A stretch of 64,000 bases of DNA, from assembly GCA_006538405.1 (NCBI GenBank), contig BJKQ01000002.1, positions 3,968,001 to 4,032,000 of the forward strand, read 5' to 3'. Each line of letters starts with the position of its first letter. The first letter of the stretch is position 1. This DNA comes from Hansfordia pulvinata (Eukaryota > Ascomycota > Sordariomycetes > Xylariales). A program made the position numbers and the translations under genes. Positions 35,022-49,025 of the stretch are shown here, in pieces. The notes under the pieces were generated by a model that saw only the letters and a program-made list of their open reading frames with translations, did not search any database and was not told the DNA's origin.

Positions 35022-37108
35022 CACCAGCCCACGAGTGCGCTCGCACGTACTCACGCCTCCCACATCACATGTCATGTACGCCATGTCGGACCGGACCCTG
35101 GCAGGAGGGGAAGCAGAGAACCTGCCCGAGGGGGCTACCGATTCTCCCGAGGTGGCGACAAGAGATGGCTCAGCACCAGGGGTAGCCAGGTACGGGAGGA
35201 AGCCCGCAGGCATGCCGAGTACGCGTGCGGGCACTCCGTAGAACAACCAAGCCAGAGGGAGAGGGAGGGAGCCCTGCCCGGGAGGCGAGGGCCTGACACC
35301 AGCTTTTCGGGTCAAGGGAGGAAGCCTGACCCTTGGATCGCCAACGCATCGCCGGCGCGAGATGACGCGCTTGCCCGCGCCCTCGAGGCTGGCAAGTCGT
35401 GCAACGATGACTCCCCCTGCGCGGGCGAGGGGCACCAAGCGACGCGATCGACAGTCACCGCCAGCCGCTCCAGTGGGCCGGCGCGAGGAACTTGGTGCTT
35501 GGGTGTACTCGAACGTAGGCCGTGAGCTTGACCACGGCCCTACCCAGCAGCGCTCAACCCACCCACTTGAACCCACCAGCGCCCAGCGATCTCTCGGGTC
35601 CAGACCATGCCTACCGCCTCACCTCTGCTTCGAGGTACGTGCCTGCACCAAGTGTTGCTTGCAAGCCTCGTGCTTCCTTCATCCGCCCGGCGCTCACGCA
35701 CGCTCGCAATGCCACTCGGCCGAGGCGCACTTGTTTGTGTGCGTGAGCTTCTGTGCCACTCAGCAGACCGGAGAAATAGATCGGAAAAAGATATGACGCC
35801 CCCATCCCTCCCCTGTCCACCGAGGCGACATTGACGCCGGTGAGAGCCTGTGGCGAGAGGATGTTGGGCGGTGGCGAGTTTGTACGTGCACACCACCGGC
35901 GTCGAATCTACATGTAAGTGTTGCCTGAGCACCTTCCAAGGTGGACGTGCTGTGGTTGCTGGTCACAGTTCATGATGTTTTTGTTGTTGCCAATGTGTTA
36001 TTTTTGTTTAGTTTTGTTGTTGGCGAAGTGTTATTGTTGTTGTCAATTCCTGCCTGTCGCGATGAGCGCGCGTATGAGTCACCCGAGAAATCAATGCTTT
36101 TGTTTTCTCTCCTCTCCACTTCGGACCTCTCGTTTATCCCTCGGACCGCGAGGAGGAGGAAGAGAGAAAGGGGCCGAAGTTCAGGTATAACGGGCCGGGA
36201 CTATCCTCGGTACCTGGCGGCCGTGCCGAGAGGGGTAGAGGGGCCGCGCGTATGCCTCAGCAAACACACAGAACTGCACACAGGGTGGGAGCAAACAACA
36301 AGAGGGCAGTGGCCGCACTGGGCAACTCGGTCGCGTGCCTCTTTGTAGGCTACGCATGACGCCGCAAACATACCCTGGATCTTTTGGGGATGTTGTCGAC
36401 GAATCATGCTGTTTCGTAAGAGTTTGCTGATTATGTATCGTCTGGGACTGTGAGAACGCGATAATATGGCACTGAAAGCCCGGGGTTGCTTGCGATGCGG
36501 CGAGCGATTGAACGCCCCGGTGAGAGGCCAAGAAGAGCCAAGAAACCGAGGTCGTCTGCGCTGCACACCCACATTGCCTGCCAACAGTATCAACGTACGC
36601 GTAAGTAAGGCGGTGTTGGTTCCCGATTCGATAAAGGCGGCGCGGGGGGTGCTGCTAAAGAGCTGAGCTCGGACGGCAAGGCCACCGTGTACGATACTCG
36701 TAAGCACAGGCTTCATCATTCTCGAGAGCAGAGGATATCCTGGACAGCGGCCACTTGGATCGATCCTTTGAGCGTGAAAAAAATCGCGTTGCGCAGTGCG
36801 TGGCTTGAAAGGGTCGGGTCCGACAGCGAAACGCACCACCCTCAGCAGACACGGAGGGGCCTTTGGGTGGGCGTCCATTGGTTGGAAGAGGCTGGGCCAC
36901 ACGGAATGCGGCTCCGAACAAGTTAGGACGGTTCGGCGTTCTGGATGCTGCAGCGGCGGTGGCTACTTCGAGTGGCATATAGGCCGCCGCCGCCGCCGCC
37001 GCCAGCTCCGAACAACACCACCCATCTCGGCGCCATCCGCACCCAGCTCTTTCGGACAGACCTCTATCAGATTCTGGGAGGCTCGAAGAAGCGGCAGAAA
37101 AGTGACGG

Positions 37109-37256
<148 letters not shown>

Positions 37257-40200
37257 GCAGGAGGCATAACATTCTAATTTCCCGAATAGACGTTTCGAGT
37301 CATCAATGTCATGCACTGATGGCCGGGGCCCCGATCCGGAAGGGCATCCTGGCTTTTGGGTGGCATGTGCGTCTCTCGCGCTCAGCTACGCGTGCTGATA
37401 CCCGTGCCCCGCGGCAGGGGAATCAGCGCAGGCTGCTCGCGGAGTGGAAACAGACGAGGTGTGCCCGTATGCACTCACTCCTACGACCACCCCGTTCGAC
37501 CCGCGTCAGTGGGGGAGTGAGGAGGATTCGGCTCGGAGAGAAAACCCGCAAGAACAGAGACATCGGGCCCCAGTCAAGCTTGGTCCGGCCAGGGTCGCAG
37601 TCCCCGGAGCAGAGCATGGGGGGGGGGGCCTGGCATGACTCCTCTGGCACCCTCGCCAGCGCAGGGTGCCTCCGGGCACTCGTAGGTGCCTCGCGAGCAC
37701 GCGCGGGTTTGGGGGTAATGAAGCGATGGGGTTTGGCCGTGGCGGGTGCCTCCCGCGCAACGACACGATTGCCTCGTTGGGTGCCGCCTGTGCGTCCGTG
37801 AAAAGGCAGGTCGCTGTGTATGTGCGCGAAGCAGGCAGGTAGATATCGAATGTTTCTTTTTCGGCAACATGTTACTATAACGGTCTTCTTGGTAGCGTCT
37901 CCTGCACCGGCGTGTCAGCCATAGATGACCTTCGCCCGCCCAAGGAGGCCCAGGGCGGCGGCCAGCTTGTCTGTGCGCGCACTGGGCCACGTGCAATGGC
38001 CGACTGTCATCCGTAGGTAGCTGCACAGCAGAGGCAGGCAGGCTCGCTCGCGGGTGTTGTATCTGTAGCGGCCGTTGTTGCAGAGAATTCGGACGGCACT
38101 AAGATTAGTAGAAGCCTGCAGCGACTATCCCCGCGACCGTTGCGAGGCTGGTGGCCCGGGTGAGGCATGTCCTCGTAGGGAAAGAATCGAAAGAGAGCAC
38201 AGACCGAGAGGACTGGCGCAGAGAGACCCGTGCGCAATGGGGGGCCACGAAGGGGCGTCGAGAGCCGGGTCCTGGCGCGGCTTTGTCGCCCCTTCAGGCA
38301 GGCCTTGGACCATCATCGGGAGCAGAGGGCCAGGGCCAGCATTCTGCCTCCTTACATGAGTTGCCTGTGCCGGTGCCCCACGATCGCAGTCGCAGTCGCG
38401 TCGTATGTCTTCGCGCAGCCCTTGCGGGACTCGTAAACTCTCCGGCCAGGTGCCCGCTTGCGGATCGATCCCCAGACAGACGTAATTGACTAGCAGGCGC
38501 CCATATGAGTAGGTACCTACCCAGTGACACGGCGGCGGCGAGTGCGCCTCCAGCTTCAGCTGCCGGATTCTCTTGTCGCCTCTTCCAAGTGATGGGTGGG
38601 TGGGGGCAACGCCTGTTCCTGGCCGGGCGTCACCGATCTTGCTCGGTGGCCTGTGTCTGTCTGCCCATCTGTCCTCTGTGCCCTTGTGCCCTTGTGCCCT
38701 TGTGGCTGGCCAGTCAGCCAGTGCTCGCACCCGGTCCGGACTTGCGGAGGATACGCGTACGATCACCCGCGGGGCGTGCGTGCACGCTTGCTGAGCCCAA
38801 GATCCGACGGAACGGTCCCTGTGCCTTATCGCCCGGATGCTATTCGCAGCTCCCAGGGATAGCCCAGGCAGCGGGAGGCGCCAATGCCAGCTGGCAATCG
38901 CGGGAGCCAGATTCTGTAGCGCTTGTTGGTCTGATCGATGGGCGATTCATTGGCGTGAAGAGGTCCATCAGATAGCAGATGCGACAGCTCATCGTGCGCT
39001 GGCGTGCTGGCGCGAACTTTGGCTGGGGGGACAGGGGTTCGAGCCGGGCGCGCCCCGGCCAGTCTGAGATCATACGATAGCAAGGGATCTTGGTGCTCGC
39101 TCTCGCGCCAGCTGGGCTACGATTCGGCACTCGAGCATTGCGGATGCGTCAGCCTGGTGGATGACTCAAACTTTCGGTCGTCTTCTGCAACGATTCCTGC
39201 AAGAACTGACAAAGTCGAGCTCACCAGTGGGACAGAGCCAACAAGTGTGAGGGAAATGTCTGAAGGCTAACCGCTCGCCGGCCCACTCAAGGACGGTCTC
39301 AGTCTCTGGTGCCTCAAGAGTCTCGTCCACCACCATCCGGATCTGGATAGAGCCGGGGGTCCTCGAATAGAGGGTGTTTGGGGCGCAGCTGTTCCTGAGA
39401 AAGATCTGTCAGAGAAGAGAGGCAGCCCATATGCCAACCATCACGATCAGAGTGATGCAGTTCTCCTGTTTCACTAGTAGCCCTGTCCTGTCGTGGCTGT
39501 TCGTAGGGGCGGCGACGTGTTGGAGGCGGGACAAGTCAGACAAATAGCCCTGAGCCTGTCAAGAGGCAGATGCTGTCACTGTCCCAGCAAGGTGCAGGTC
39601 GTGTGCCCAATGCAGGACATACATCGCAGCAGAGAGGAGGCAGTGGGAGGCCGGTCGGCAGCGGCACCAGAGCACAAGTGAGGAACGGACGGCGGTGACG
39701 GGAAGCAAGCAATGGCTGCGGGCCGAGAGGAAAAGCAAGGCCGAGCAGGAATCCAGACCAGTCGGCCAGTGGCGAGGGGAGGATGGGTGAGGTCATTGGG
39801 CGCCCCGGGACGAGGCGCTTCCAAGGCAGAGGCGTGAGAGGGCGATCCAGTGCCAGGTCAGCGCCTGCGCCTGGGCGCTTGCTTGGTACCTAGTTAGCGG
39901 TTGGGTTCCGCTGATTTGTGGGGTTGTCACCTCTCACCTCAAGCAGGCAAGCGACGGTGAGTGGGTATCGACCAGGAGGACGCGAGGGTCGTACGGACCG
40001 TGCCCAACTTGAAGCCAAGAGACGATGAGACTGTTGGCTTTTGCGGCTCACGATTGAAGTTGGCGGCATTGGAGGAGAGCGCCGAAGAGCTCAGCAGGAA
40101 GGTAAGGTCCCGCGGCACATGAGGTACCTATCACCTACATGTACGGACCATCCAACGGAACAATCGATCGTTCTGAAGGTCTCCATACCCGACCTGGCAA

Positions 40201-41270
40201 CCCGTGCCTTCCGTGCCTGGCGCAGACTGACAGAGAGTGTGGCGCATGGAGCGTGAGGTCACCTACGAGCACGAGTACTTCATGTACCCACGGTAGCGGT
40301 GTACTCCGTACGACATCCTGGAGCATTGAATACCCGTGGTACCTTTTTGGACTCGCATCGTGAACAAGAGCAACGCCTTCAGGCTGCGGTCACTCGACCT
40401 CCTTCCGTAGGTCTCTGCCAAGCGAGGCATCGCTTAGTACATACTTTACCTACTAAAGTACAAAGGGTAGCTCTCGAAGTGCCGTGGATAGATGGCGCTC
40501 GCACGACGGGAGTACTCGTGTGCGAGAGGTAGCTGGAGTCCAGAAGTCTTGAGGTCCCCGCCTCAAGCCCAGCCCGACCGGTGGATGAACCGGTAGATCC
40601 ACGTACAGTGCCCTCACCTGGGCAGCCACAGACACTGGACTGCCACGACTGCCCAGAGACTGGAGGCGGGCTTCCGGCAGCCCCCGTGGCACTGGGCAGG
40701 TGCACCCCAGAGACGGCGGTACGGGTACAATCCAACTGGATGGATGCTACGAGTACTTGCGCCTCCGTAGACTCAGGTTTCTGCCCGGGGTGAAGCTGCA
40801 GAAGGTCGACGACGGGGTACGCGCTCACGGCAGGTGTCTTGTAGCCGCAGATACTCGCAGCTTAGGTACCGGCAGTCCCAACCCTGGCAAGAGCAAGAAG
40901 CACTGGAGGGAGGTGCAGCGCTGACAACCTCCAGCTGGGTTTGTCTGCGCGCTCCGCTGCACTCCACTCCACTGGAGCCGAGCGAGCCCTGCACGACCGC
41001 ACGCCCTGGAAGCCCTGGAAGCCGGGGCGCGCAGGGGTCGGGCCCCTCTGAGACAGGACGTGAGACGCGGGACCCCTGTCGCCCGGGTCCGGCGCAGGGG
41101 CGGCGCGGCCCACCGAAGCCAACCAGAGCGCCGGCCTCTCCACCCCGAATTCAACCTCAAACGCCCTCCTCACGCCCGGACGGACGACGCCCTGCCCTGC
41201 CTGGCCACGACAACGACGCGGCCACGACCACGATAATACTCTCTCGACCATGCCTCCTTCAAGAGACACA

Positions 41271-41284
41271 TACGAGTACTCGTA
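41271..41284. repeat. TACGAGTACTCGTA palindrome, copy 5
   Basis: Perfect 14-base palindrome in the gene-free region, followed by a short AGAGTGAGAGAGAG purine tract. Confidence 0.9.
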
Positions 41285-43408
41285 CAGAGAGTGAGAGAGA
41301 GTGTGGGAGAGGAGAAACCCGCCAAGATTGCAGCTCCCCGCCTCCCGCGCCTGCAATCAGCCTCCTGCTGTCAGCCTCCCGCCAACGTCTGCCCGACTAC
41401 CGACCTGCCTGCTCGCCAGACCTGGACCAGCCGGCAGGGGGGCCGATGAATCTCTGGGACTGGATTTTTCTGCTGCGTCTCGTACGGACAATCAATCACG
41501 ATGTGGAGTCGGTCGTCGAGATCGAAGGCACGCATGCTGGCACGGTAGGTTGCTGTCGCTGCCTGCCTGGCCCCTTGCTCAGCGGCTATTCGTGCAGGGA
41601 GAGTCAAGACTTGATATTTCCGCAGAGGAGGATACACCAAGAAGAGACAGGTACTCGCACGAGTATTCGACTCTCGCGGCCCGGGTATCAGGCACGACGA
41701 AAAAAAAAAAACCCTCGCACGACCGCCGGAAGCCCGTCCCGTCTCCACCAACCCGCTTCTCCCACTCGCCACGGTACAAGATGGGGTGAGCCTCTTGATG
41801 AGACAGCATCGTCTATTTTTGTCGCCTTTTGCGTCCAATATCCGCAGATACGCCCATCTTCCGACATGGCCACGCTCGCTGCCGGTCCTCCACCCGTCCT
41901 CTTACACCACAGCCTCTCTCGGCCAATCTCCATGATACGCTCACCACCACCACTCACCCACCCACCCACCAGCTCCACGCTCCACGCTCCCGCTTGCGTG
42001 GCTTCCGGGCTGTGCTGTCCCTCGTAAACCCCGCGATTTCCTTCCTGGCAGCCCGTCGTCGGCACACGACACGAGTCAGGTCACGGTTGGCGGCCATTTC
42101 CAGCCACAAGCCCGTCTTTTTCTCACGCCGCTTTTGATCGCCGTGCTGCACCGCGCCCGCTACCTGGGCTTGAAGTGGCATTCCTTTCCCCGTGACCACG
42201 CTCGATAGCCCATCCAGTACCTCGGACCTCGACGTGGACTGCCATACCGTTCCGAGGCACTACGCAGATGGGCAACAGCTCCGAAGACAACGCAGTGGCG
42301 GTGTTCTGTCGGCCCAGATCGTTTAGGCTCGCCCGTGTAGGGTGTGGGGGCTGCGTGTGGGCGTGCGTGTACCAGTGAGCACTCGCGAGTGCGCATGCAC
42401 GCCCGGGTGAGAGGGCGCTGTGTGCCTCCAAATACGGGCACCAATCCCCAGTGGTCGGTCCTCAGCGGCGGCCGAGGGGTGGGCGTCTTGTTGACCAAGC
42501 GCGCGGAGCCATGCGCGCGCGCGAAGCCGAGTTCAAGGCGAGACGGCTGACAAGCACGTTCTTGGTCCGTGGGCTGGTCGAGGTCCAGAATCGTCGACGG
42601 GCTCGCGATGCCAGGATGGGCGAGGGCGAGATACTCGTATACGCGGCGCTCCACCGTCAAGGTGAGCAGCCGGGCCGCGAGACCTCGAGACCTGGCAGCG
42701 AGCGGAGACTGAGAAGTCTCTGCGATGACGGTTCCTGGCTCTCGTCAACCCACCACCACCCTCTCTCTCTCTCTCTGTGCCTCTCACGCTCTCTGTCGCT
42801 CTCTTCTCCTACCTGAACCGTGCCGGCTCCAGTCCCTCGCCTAGGCTGCAGATGGGTTAGGCCCATCCTTTGATATAAGCATCCCTGCTCTGGTATCCCA
42901 GAATGGCCCCGACTCCATGGGCCCCCTCCGGCCGGTGCCACCCTGGTCACTTACATGCCTCTCCGACGCGGTACCTTTCACTTACACATGCTTTCACATC
43001 CTCACACGTCCCTTGTTCGATCTACGAAAGGGCCTGCCGCTCCCCCATCTTGCGCCCGCACACCTCTCGACTCCACGCAGCACATCACCCGCCGGCAGAT
43101 GTAACCTGCGAGTACGAGTAATGGCCCAGCACCGACTCCGGCGGCTGCCATCCTTGCAGACCCGCCGCCAGCCCCTATCAGCCCGACTTGATCTTTGCCA
43201 TGACCCGAGCAGCCCTGGCTGCTTCCTGTGGAGGACGCCTCGCAGACAACAGACATCGTCGGGTTGGTGTCAGGGGAGCCGGCCCGCTGCCTACCGGTAT
43301 CCAGAGAGCTAGGCCCAACGAGGCCGTGCTGAATTGATTGCATCGTTCATGGGTTCCCCTACCTATTACCACATTTATAAGTCTCGGGGGAGGGAGAGAA
43401 GGAGGGGA

Positions 43409-43422
43409 GGGGGGGGGGGGGG
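43409..43422 (+). repeat. Poly-G run (14 bases)
   Basis: Fourteen G on the plus strand, embedded in a purine-rich tract from about 43384. Confidence 0.75.
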
Positions 43423-43794
43423 CTGCGCCGCCACCTTATGGTGACTTCTCTCGGGGCCCTCTCGCCTTACCCACCCGTTTCCACTCTATTGGCCGTACGC
43501 ATGCTGGTGGTCGCTCCTTGTGCCTGTTCTTAATGTGCCTTATTATATCTCCAGGTCTGCTCCGTATAACACTGGGCGTCGGCTCACTTCTGACCTGGAC
43601 ACACCGGCCTGTTCGCGAGACTAGACCAGACTAACTCGCTGTTCTCTCCTGAGTGACAACTCACTAACTCACACGCTCCTTATCCACGGACGGCTATATG
43701 CGACGATCAGCACCGACACAATAACAACTCAAGTATTCCTTCACTCGCTGATAATCGACTGTCATCGCTCATTCTTACCCGCCATCCTGACCGC

Positions 43795-43817
43795 AACAAC
43801 AACAACAACAACAACAG
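43795..43817 (+). repeat. CAA tract in the presumed 5' leader of the Rua1-like gene
   Basis: About seven CAA units on the coding strand some 330 bases upstream of the ATG. Unstructured CAA-rich leaders are common in long fungal 5' UTRs. Confidence 0.7.
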
Positions 43818-43923
43818 AGTTCACGAATCCACGCATTCCTTTCCAGACCACTGCCGCCTCCGCAACTCCCGGAGATTAACCCTTCCTTGCGAACCGATCT
43901 TAGCACACGCCCTTTATTACTCT

Positions 43924-44082
43924 GTGAGTCTTGAACCATGACCTCAGAGCCCGCTTCCCGGCGCCTTGGAATCTGTCAACGTTCTACCGGTTTAGGGGCA
44001 CCGGGTCAAGCCGTGGCTTATAAGCCGAAACCGCCAGTCTCGACAGCAACTGTGGCCAAGGGCTAACCTCACCCAACAACAG
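43924..44082 (+). other. Putative 5'-UTR intron containing a short upstream ORF
   Basis: A GTGAGT donor, a GGCTAACC branch-like site near 44061-44068 and a CAACAG acceptor delimit a 159-base intron ending 59 bases before the ATG at 44142. A 42-codon upstream ORF (43938-44066) lies wholly inside it, so splicing would remove it and retention would expose it. Inferred from signals only. Confidence 0.45.
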
Positions 44083-44141
44083 CATTCAACACTCCGTAGT
44101 TTTGCAGCTTCGACAGCTCCCCTTGTCCGGGTCACATCGCG

Positions 44142-46243
44142 ATGGACTCGAGTCAAAGTCAAACGTGGGTCGAGGCTGCTCAGCACCGGCCATCGAGCCC
44201 GCTAACAAGTCGACACAGGCCGTCACAGACGCTTTCGTCCCCTTACTCGTACGACATGAACAGCAGCTTCCAAGGGGACATCGCGCCGCCCACCCCTCTA
44301 ATCACCATGAACAGTGACGACATGTGCACCAAGCCTGACGGCATCAGCACGCCCTCGTCTGCTACTTGGACAACGCCCACCTCCCAGCCCATGAAGCCCA
44401 GGCCAGCCACGATTCACGAAGGCTTCTCTTTCTGCGCCGGGGATGAGTATGGATCGATGCCGACCTGGGAGACGTCATCGGCCATGTCTATGCACACTCC
44501 AAGCGAGATGTCCAGGCCCGTGTCAATGCACCAGGACTTCTTGCCGCACACGAACATGGACACAAGTCAGTCGCGCCGCGAGCCCGGGATCGTGATCACG
44601 CCGCCGCTAACGAGGTTCATAGACTCATGGGCTTCCAAGCCATGCGAGGACAGCTTCGACATGCACAACTTTGACACTGACATGAGCATTGGCCAAGCCT
44701 TCACATCTGACGAGGCCATTCCCATTCTCGATCTGCGCTTCGCCGACCCTCAGATGGACGCTGACTCCATGAACTTTGAGTCCGGGCTGGACCCTCGCCG
44801 TCTGTCTGGCTCGTCGTTCACCATGTCTACCTCGGGCGGCCTGTCTGACATTCCCTCTTACGAGGACTTCTCGGCCGCCCTGTCCGAGGCGCCTTCGTTC
44901 ACTTCGGACTATCCCCCACTGTCGAACAGAAACTCTCTCATGTCGACGACACAGCTTTCTCCCGTCGCCTCGCCTCGCATGACCCAGCAAGGGCGATCCG
45001 AGCTGGTTCGCACGCAGAGCCGCGGCCGCGGCACGTCTCCCTCGCCTCGACCCAGCGTCAGGTCGACCCCCTACAATATCGACAGCAGTGCTAGAAACAA
45101 GAGGTGGTCCACTGGGTCGTACGGGACCACGACCAGCCGCCGCCCGTCGCCCTTTGTTTACCACCACACGCACGACGCCATGGGCCATCGCGTCAACTCA
45201 AGACACTCTTCTCCCACCACGCCGAGCCAGCCACTCCCGCTGAACTTTGGCAATCTCCAAGCGGTCCAGCAGAGTCCGTACCTGGTAACACACCCGCAAG
45301 CCTTCCAGGGCGGCATGTTCATGCCTTCTCAGATGCCCTCGCACTTGCCGCATCAAGGCTTCCACCCGGCCGAGATCCCGACGTACGAGACCCCGGCGCC
45401 TCTGCTGTCACACGGGCTCTTCCGCATGCTGCAGAGCAACGGAGACCCCCACGCGATGCATGGCCACTGTGCGGATATGGCCGACCCTCCTGACCTGTAC
45501 GCCTCGCTCCACGAAGAGCAGATCCCGCCACCCCCCGAGGACATGAACCCGGAGGACCCAGACCTCATCCCCCACGAGCAGGACTTGAGATTCGAGGGAG
45601 ACCTGTACACGCCCAAATGGGTGCGCGGGCACGGCAACAAGCGAGAAGGGTGGTGCGGCATTTGCAAGCCTGGGCGCTGGCTCGTGCTCAAGAACTCGGC
45701 CTTCTGGTACGACAAGAGCTTCACGCACGGCATCAGCGCGGCCACGGGCAGCCCGTTCCAAGAGCCCCTCGAGACTCGACGCATGGATGGCAACCCCGAC
45801 GTGTGGGAGGGCCTGTGCGGTAGCTGCAACGACTGGATCGCGCTGGTCAGTAGCAAGAAGAAGGGGACGACTTGGTTCCGCCACGCATACAAGGTAAGAG
45901 CTTCAACGAGGACTACCCACACACTCACTGGCGCATCGGCACGCTGACCTGTTTCCAGTGCCACACCCACCCCAAGGTGAAGGATGCCCCCAAGAGGCGG
46001 CGCGAGGGGAGCAACTCTCGCGTGCTGGCGGCCTCTCAGATGGCCAAGCCCAAGGTCGAGCCGCAGCAGCCATCGACCCCGACAAAGAAGTCGTCCGCGC
46101 CCAAGTCTGCGACTGTGACGCCGACCTCTGTGCCGGTCCCGCCCATCCCGGCAGAGCACCAGCAAGCCAAGCAGCAGCAGCAGCAGCAGCGGCAGATCGT
46201 CCCGCCGACCGGGACGCCCGAGGAGCTGGCGAATATGATATGA
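44142..46243 (+). CDS. Transcription regulator with Rua1-type C-terminal domain
   Basis: A 678-residue nuclear regulator of the family with the Rua1 C-terminal (DUF4451-like) cysteine-rich domain; Rua1 itself controls a glycolipid gene cluster in a smut fungus, but targets here are unknown. Exon 1 (44142-45893) and exon 2 (45959-46243) join in phase 0 across GTAAGA...TTCCAG. Residues 1-about 480 are a disordered Ser/Pro/Met/Gln-rich region with clustered TPP and SP sites. The domain at about 485-590 contains DLYTPKWVRGHGNKREGWCG, the pairs WCGIC and LCGSC, and FRHAYKCHTH, whose Cys and His residues would bind zinc. The intron falls directly before the CHTH segment. The tail is basic, then Gln-rich, ending EELANMI. 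It stands alone after 12.8 kb of non-coding DNA and appears to have a long leader with an intron. Family call from memory, well supported; specific role not inferable. Confidence 0.86.
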
Positions 46244-47686
46244 AATCGACGAGCGCTCTTTTTCCACTTGCCTGCTTTTTTCGCATCGCTTCTCGCAGAA
46301 TGCATCAAACTGAATCACGCGTCACGACTTTTTCACTTTTGATTTCACCCAAGGCTCTTGCTTGCCTTGTGGTCTCTACCACCATGACGACGACTTCGAA
46401 GCCAGCGAATAGACTCGGAGACAGGTGTTTGAAATGTCCGCAAGGAAACGACAGGTCTCTTCTTCAGAAGGTCTACGGCCGCAACCACAATCGCTCCACC
46501 TGTTTCTGTTTTGCTTTGGTTGTCTCGCGGGGCCCCTTTCCGGGGGTCTCTCGGCAACCCCACACCATCATTCATGAAAGCGTTTTTGACTTGAGCTATT
46601 CTCGACATTCAGCATCCTTTTCTCCACGAGCTCCGGGCGAAAGCTGGGCTGCGTCACCCGCACGCCGTCGCGCAATCAGTCGCAATGGATCCCAGACCCA
46701 GCACAGGCAGCGAAGATGACTGTTGCGGCGGCAGGCGCGTGGTGTTGCCCCCTTCCTCCACCCCCCTCTCTGTTTCGTTTGGAGACTCTTCGTCTGTGAT
46801 TTTATTCTTCTTATTTTTTTTCTTTTGGCTTTGTATATCTTCTGTTGTACTTCGTGTCACTTTCTTCTTGCCACATACCGAGTAGTCTGAGCCTGTTGGC
46901 GCAAAGGCACTCCTCACGCTCCCTCTTCTCCTTTACGCCGTCGGCTCTCTGCTATCTTCTTTCAAGCGCCATCAAAAATCATGTCAACGAAAGTTCCGTT
47001 TCTTTTTTTTTTTTTTAATGTAGATAGTCAACTAGATATCAGTATGATACCCTCATGTCGAATTTGGGAAGGGGTTTGTTTTTCTTGTTCAAGAGGAGGA
47101 ATTATCCAAGCTCGTTCTTGCGCCAGCGGCCGGCTCGGGGCGTGGAGGGCTGGGAAATCAGACAGCGCATTGACTGACTGGTTGCCCCCCTCCTCTCTCC
47201 GCCTGTCTGGACGGACCCGGCTGGCTGGCCAGGCGTGCCTTGGCGGGATCTGGGGGGTTCGAGGATGCAGCTGGACACATACTGCAGGGTGTTTCTTTTA
47301 CTGTCTCTGTGTGAGAAATGGAATCATGTTCGTCCGAAAGGACAATCTCTGGGATCGGAATAGGGACGCAAGACGACAACGGGGCTGTTAGCAGGCTGCA
47401 GCCTTGGAAGAGTCGAAAAATCACAGGTATCAATTTGTCAATCAATCTTGCTTTGATCAGTCGCCTCTCGACGTGTTGCTTACAGTGAACGGCACCTTAC
47501 AACACGGGCCGGATCCGAGAGCTCGTACGGATGCCCTCAGGATGACGGGTCACTCATCAAGGCAGCTGCCTCGGTGACCAATGGTTTGTCGGACCTGAAA
47601 CTCGGCGGGTCTCCCGCCCCGACGTGACACCAAATACACCTACCATCGAGTGACAATACGCACGGGGCTTCGGCAAAGTATGTAGG
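46244..47686. other. Convergent intergenic region
   Basis: Lies between the stops of the Rua1-like and short-chain dehydrogenase genes. T-rich tracts near 46800-46830 and a T12 run near 47003-47015 probably belong to 3' UTR or termination sequence. No gene seen. Confidence 0.5.
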
Positions 47687-49025
47687 CTACAGCTTCGCCT
47701 TGGCCCCGTCTCTCCCTTCCCCCCCCTCGCCAGCTCCTCCCTGTCGGCTGCTATCTATCCTCTTCCCCTCGTCGCCCTGCTCGGCGACGCTCAAGTCTGG
47801 GAACGCAGCTGGCATGATGCGGCGCGGGGTCGCTCCGGGTACCACGGCGTACCGCGCGACGTCGGCGTCGGTCAGACCCCGTTCGCGCCTCAGGAAGTCC
47901 TCGTCCAGGTCGAGCAGGCCGTTGACGGCTGCCGGTCGGGGATGGCGCAGGACAGCCAGCACGGCGTCGGAGAAGATGGTGGCGCGCCGCAGGTCGCGCG
48001 CCTCGGAGGGGTCGCGGGCTGTGAGGGACTGGGTCGCGCCGGACTCTATCGCCTGGTATTGCCCGGGGCTGTCAGCACGCCAACAAAAAAAGGGGTTTGG
48101 GTTGGGAGGAGGGAGACTGACCGCAGCAGGCCAAAGGCTGGTGACCGCCATCCGGTCGTCCAGACCCTGCCTCTCGAGATCCATGGCCAGGCCCTTGACC
48201 AAGACGCTCATGCCGACCTTGCCGACGGCGTAGGCCGTCTTGCCACGGAAGAAGCGGCTGTAGATGGGCGGGCTGACGACGACAATGCGGCCGCTTCCTC
48301 GTCCGCTTCCTCCGCCGCCGCCGGGAGAGTCGGCGAGCAGGGTAGCCCTCTTCTTCAGGTGGGGGAGAGCCGCCTGCACCGCACCGTAGAGTCCCTCCGG
48401 GTTGACGCGCTGCATCAGTTGGAAGCGCCGCATCGGCGTGTCCTCGACGGCCGCCCACCATACGGCACCCGAGTTGTAGACGAGCGCGTCCAAGCCGCCA
48501 TATTTCTGCGAGCGCACAGGTCAGCCTGATTCGATCTTTACCGTGTGTGTGTGTGCAAGTTCATATCTTAGCTCGAGAATCGCCTTTTTCTTTTTTCCAT
48601 GTTCAATTCTCTGCCCTGTCCCTTTCTCGCCGAACTGGGATACTTACTTCAACCGTTCGGTCCACGAGACTCTGGACAGCGGCAAAGTCCCGGACATCGA
48701 CAGGGATGGCGGTGGCCTCGCCGCCGGCCTCGCGGATCTCGCGCTCGACGGTGCTGATGGTGGACTGGGGCGAGTTGGGGTCTGGTGGGAAGGGGCCCGG
48801 GGCGGAGTAGGCGTCGCTGGTCGACTTGGCCGCCACGACGACTGATCAGACACTGAAGGTGAGCGAGGTCCTGCTCGTGAAGGCTTACTGGGGAAGAGAA
48901 CGCTTCCGAATATTGAGTGAACGACGTGGCTTACCGGCGTACCCGTTCTTGGCGAGGTCAACGGCGATCTGCCTGCCGATGCCGCGCGAGGCGCCAATGA
49001 CCAGGGCGACCTTGGTGTCTGGCAT
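47687..49025 (-). CDS. Short-chain dehydrogenase/reductase (HSDL2-like group)
   Basis: NAD(P)-dependent oxidoreductase with a Rossmann fold; the substrate cannot be read from sequence. Four exons (48935-49025, 48648-48841, 48122-48505, 47687-48052) with donors GTAAGC, GTAAGT and GTCAGT give 344 residues. The coenzyme loop GASRGIG is at residues 11-17. The structural motif is NSGA (106-109) in place of NNAG. The catalytic residues fit Ser 173 (VVVSPP), Tyr 187 and Lys 191 in TAYAVGKVGMSVL. After the third intron comes AIESGATQSLTARDPSEARD, a segment I associate with fungal HSDL2-like reductases. There is a Gly-rich loop (GGGGGSGRGSGR) before the catalytic strand. The N-terminus lacks a signal; the C-terminus has no obvious peroxisomal tripeptide (ends AKAKL). 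Structure is secure; function only at family level. Confidence 0.9.

Noticed and set aside
39030..39050. GGTTCGAGCC, similar to a tRNA B box
   Set aside because: No matching A box, acceptor stem or anticodon arm could be folded around it.
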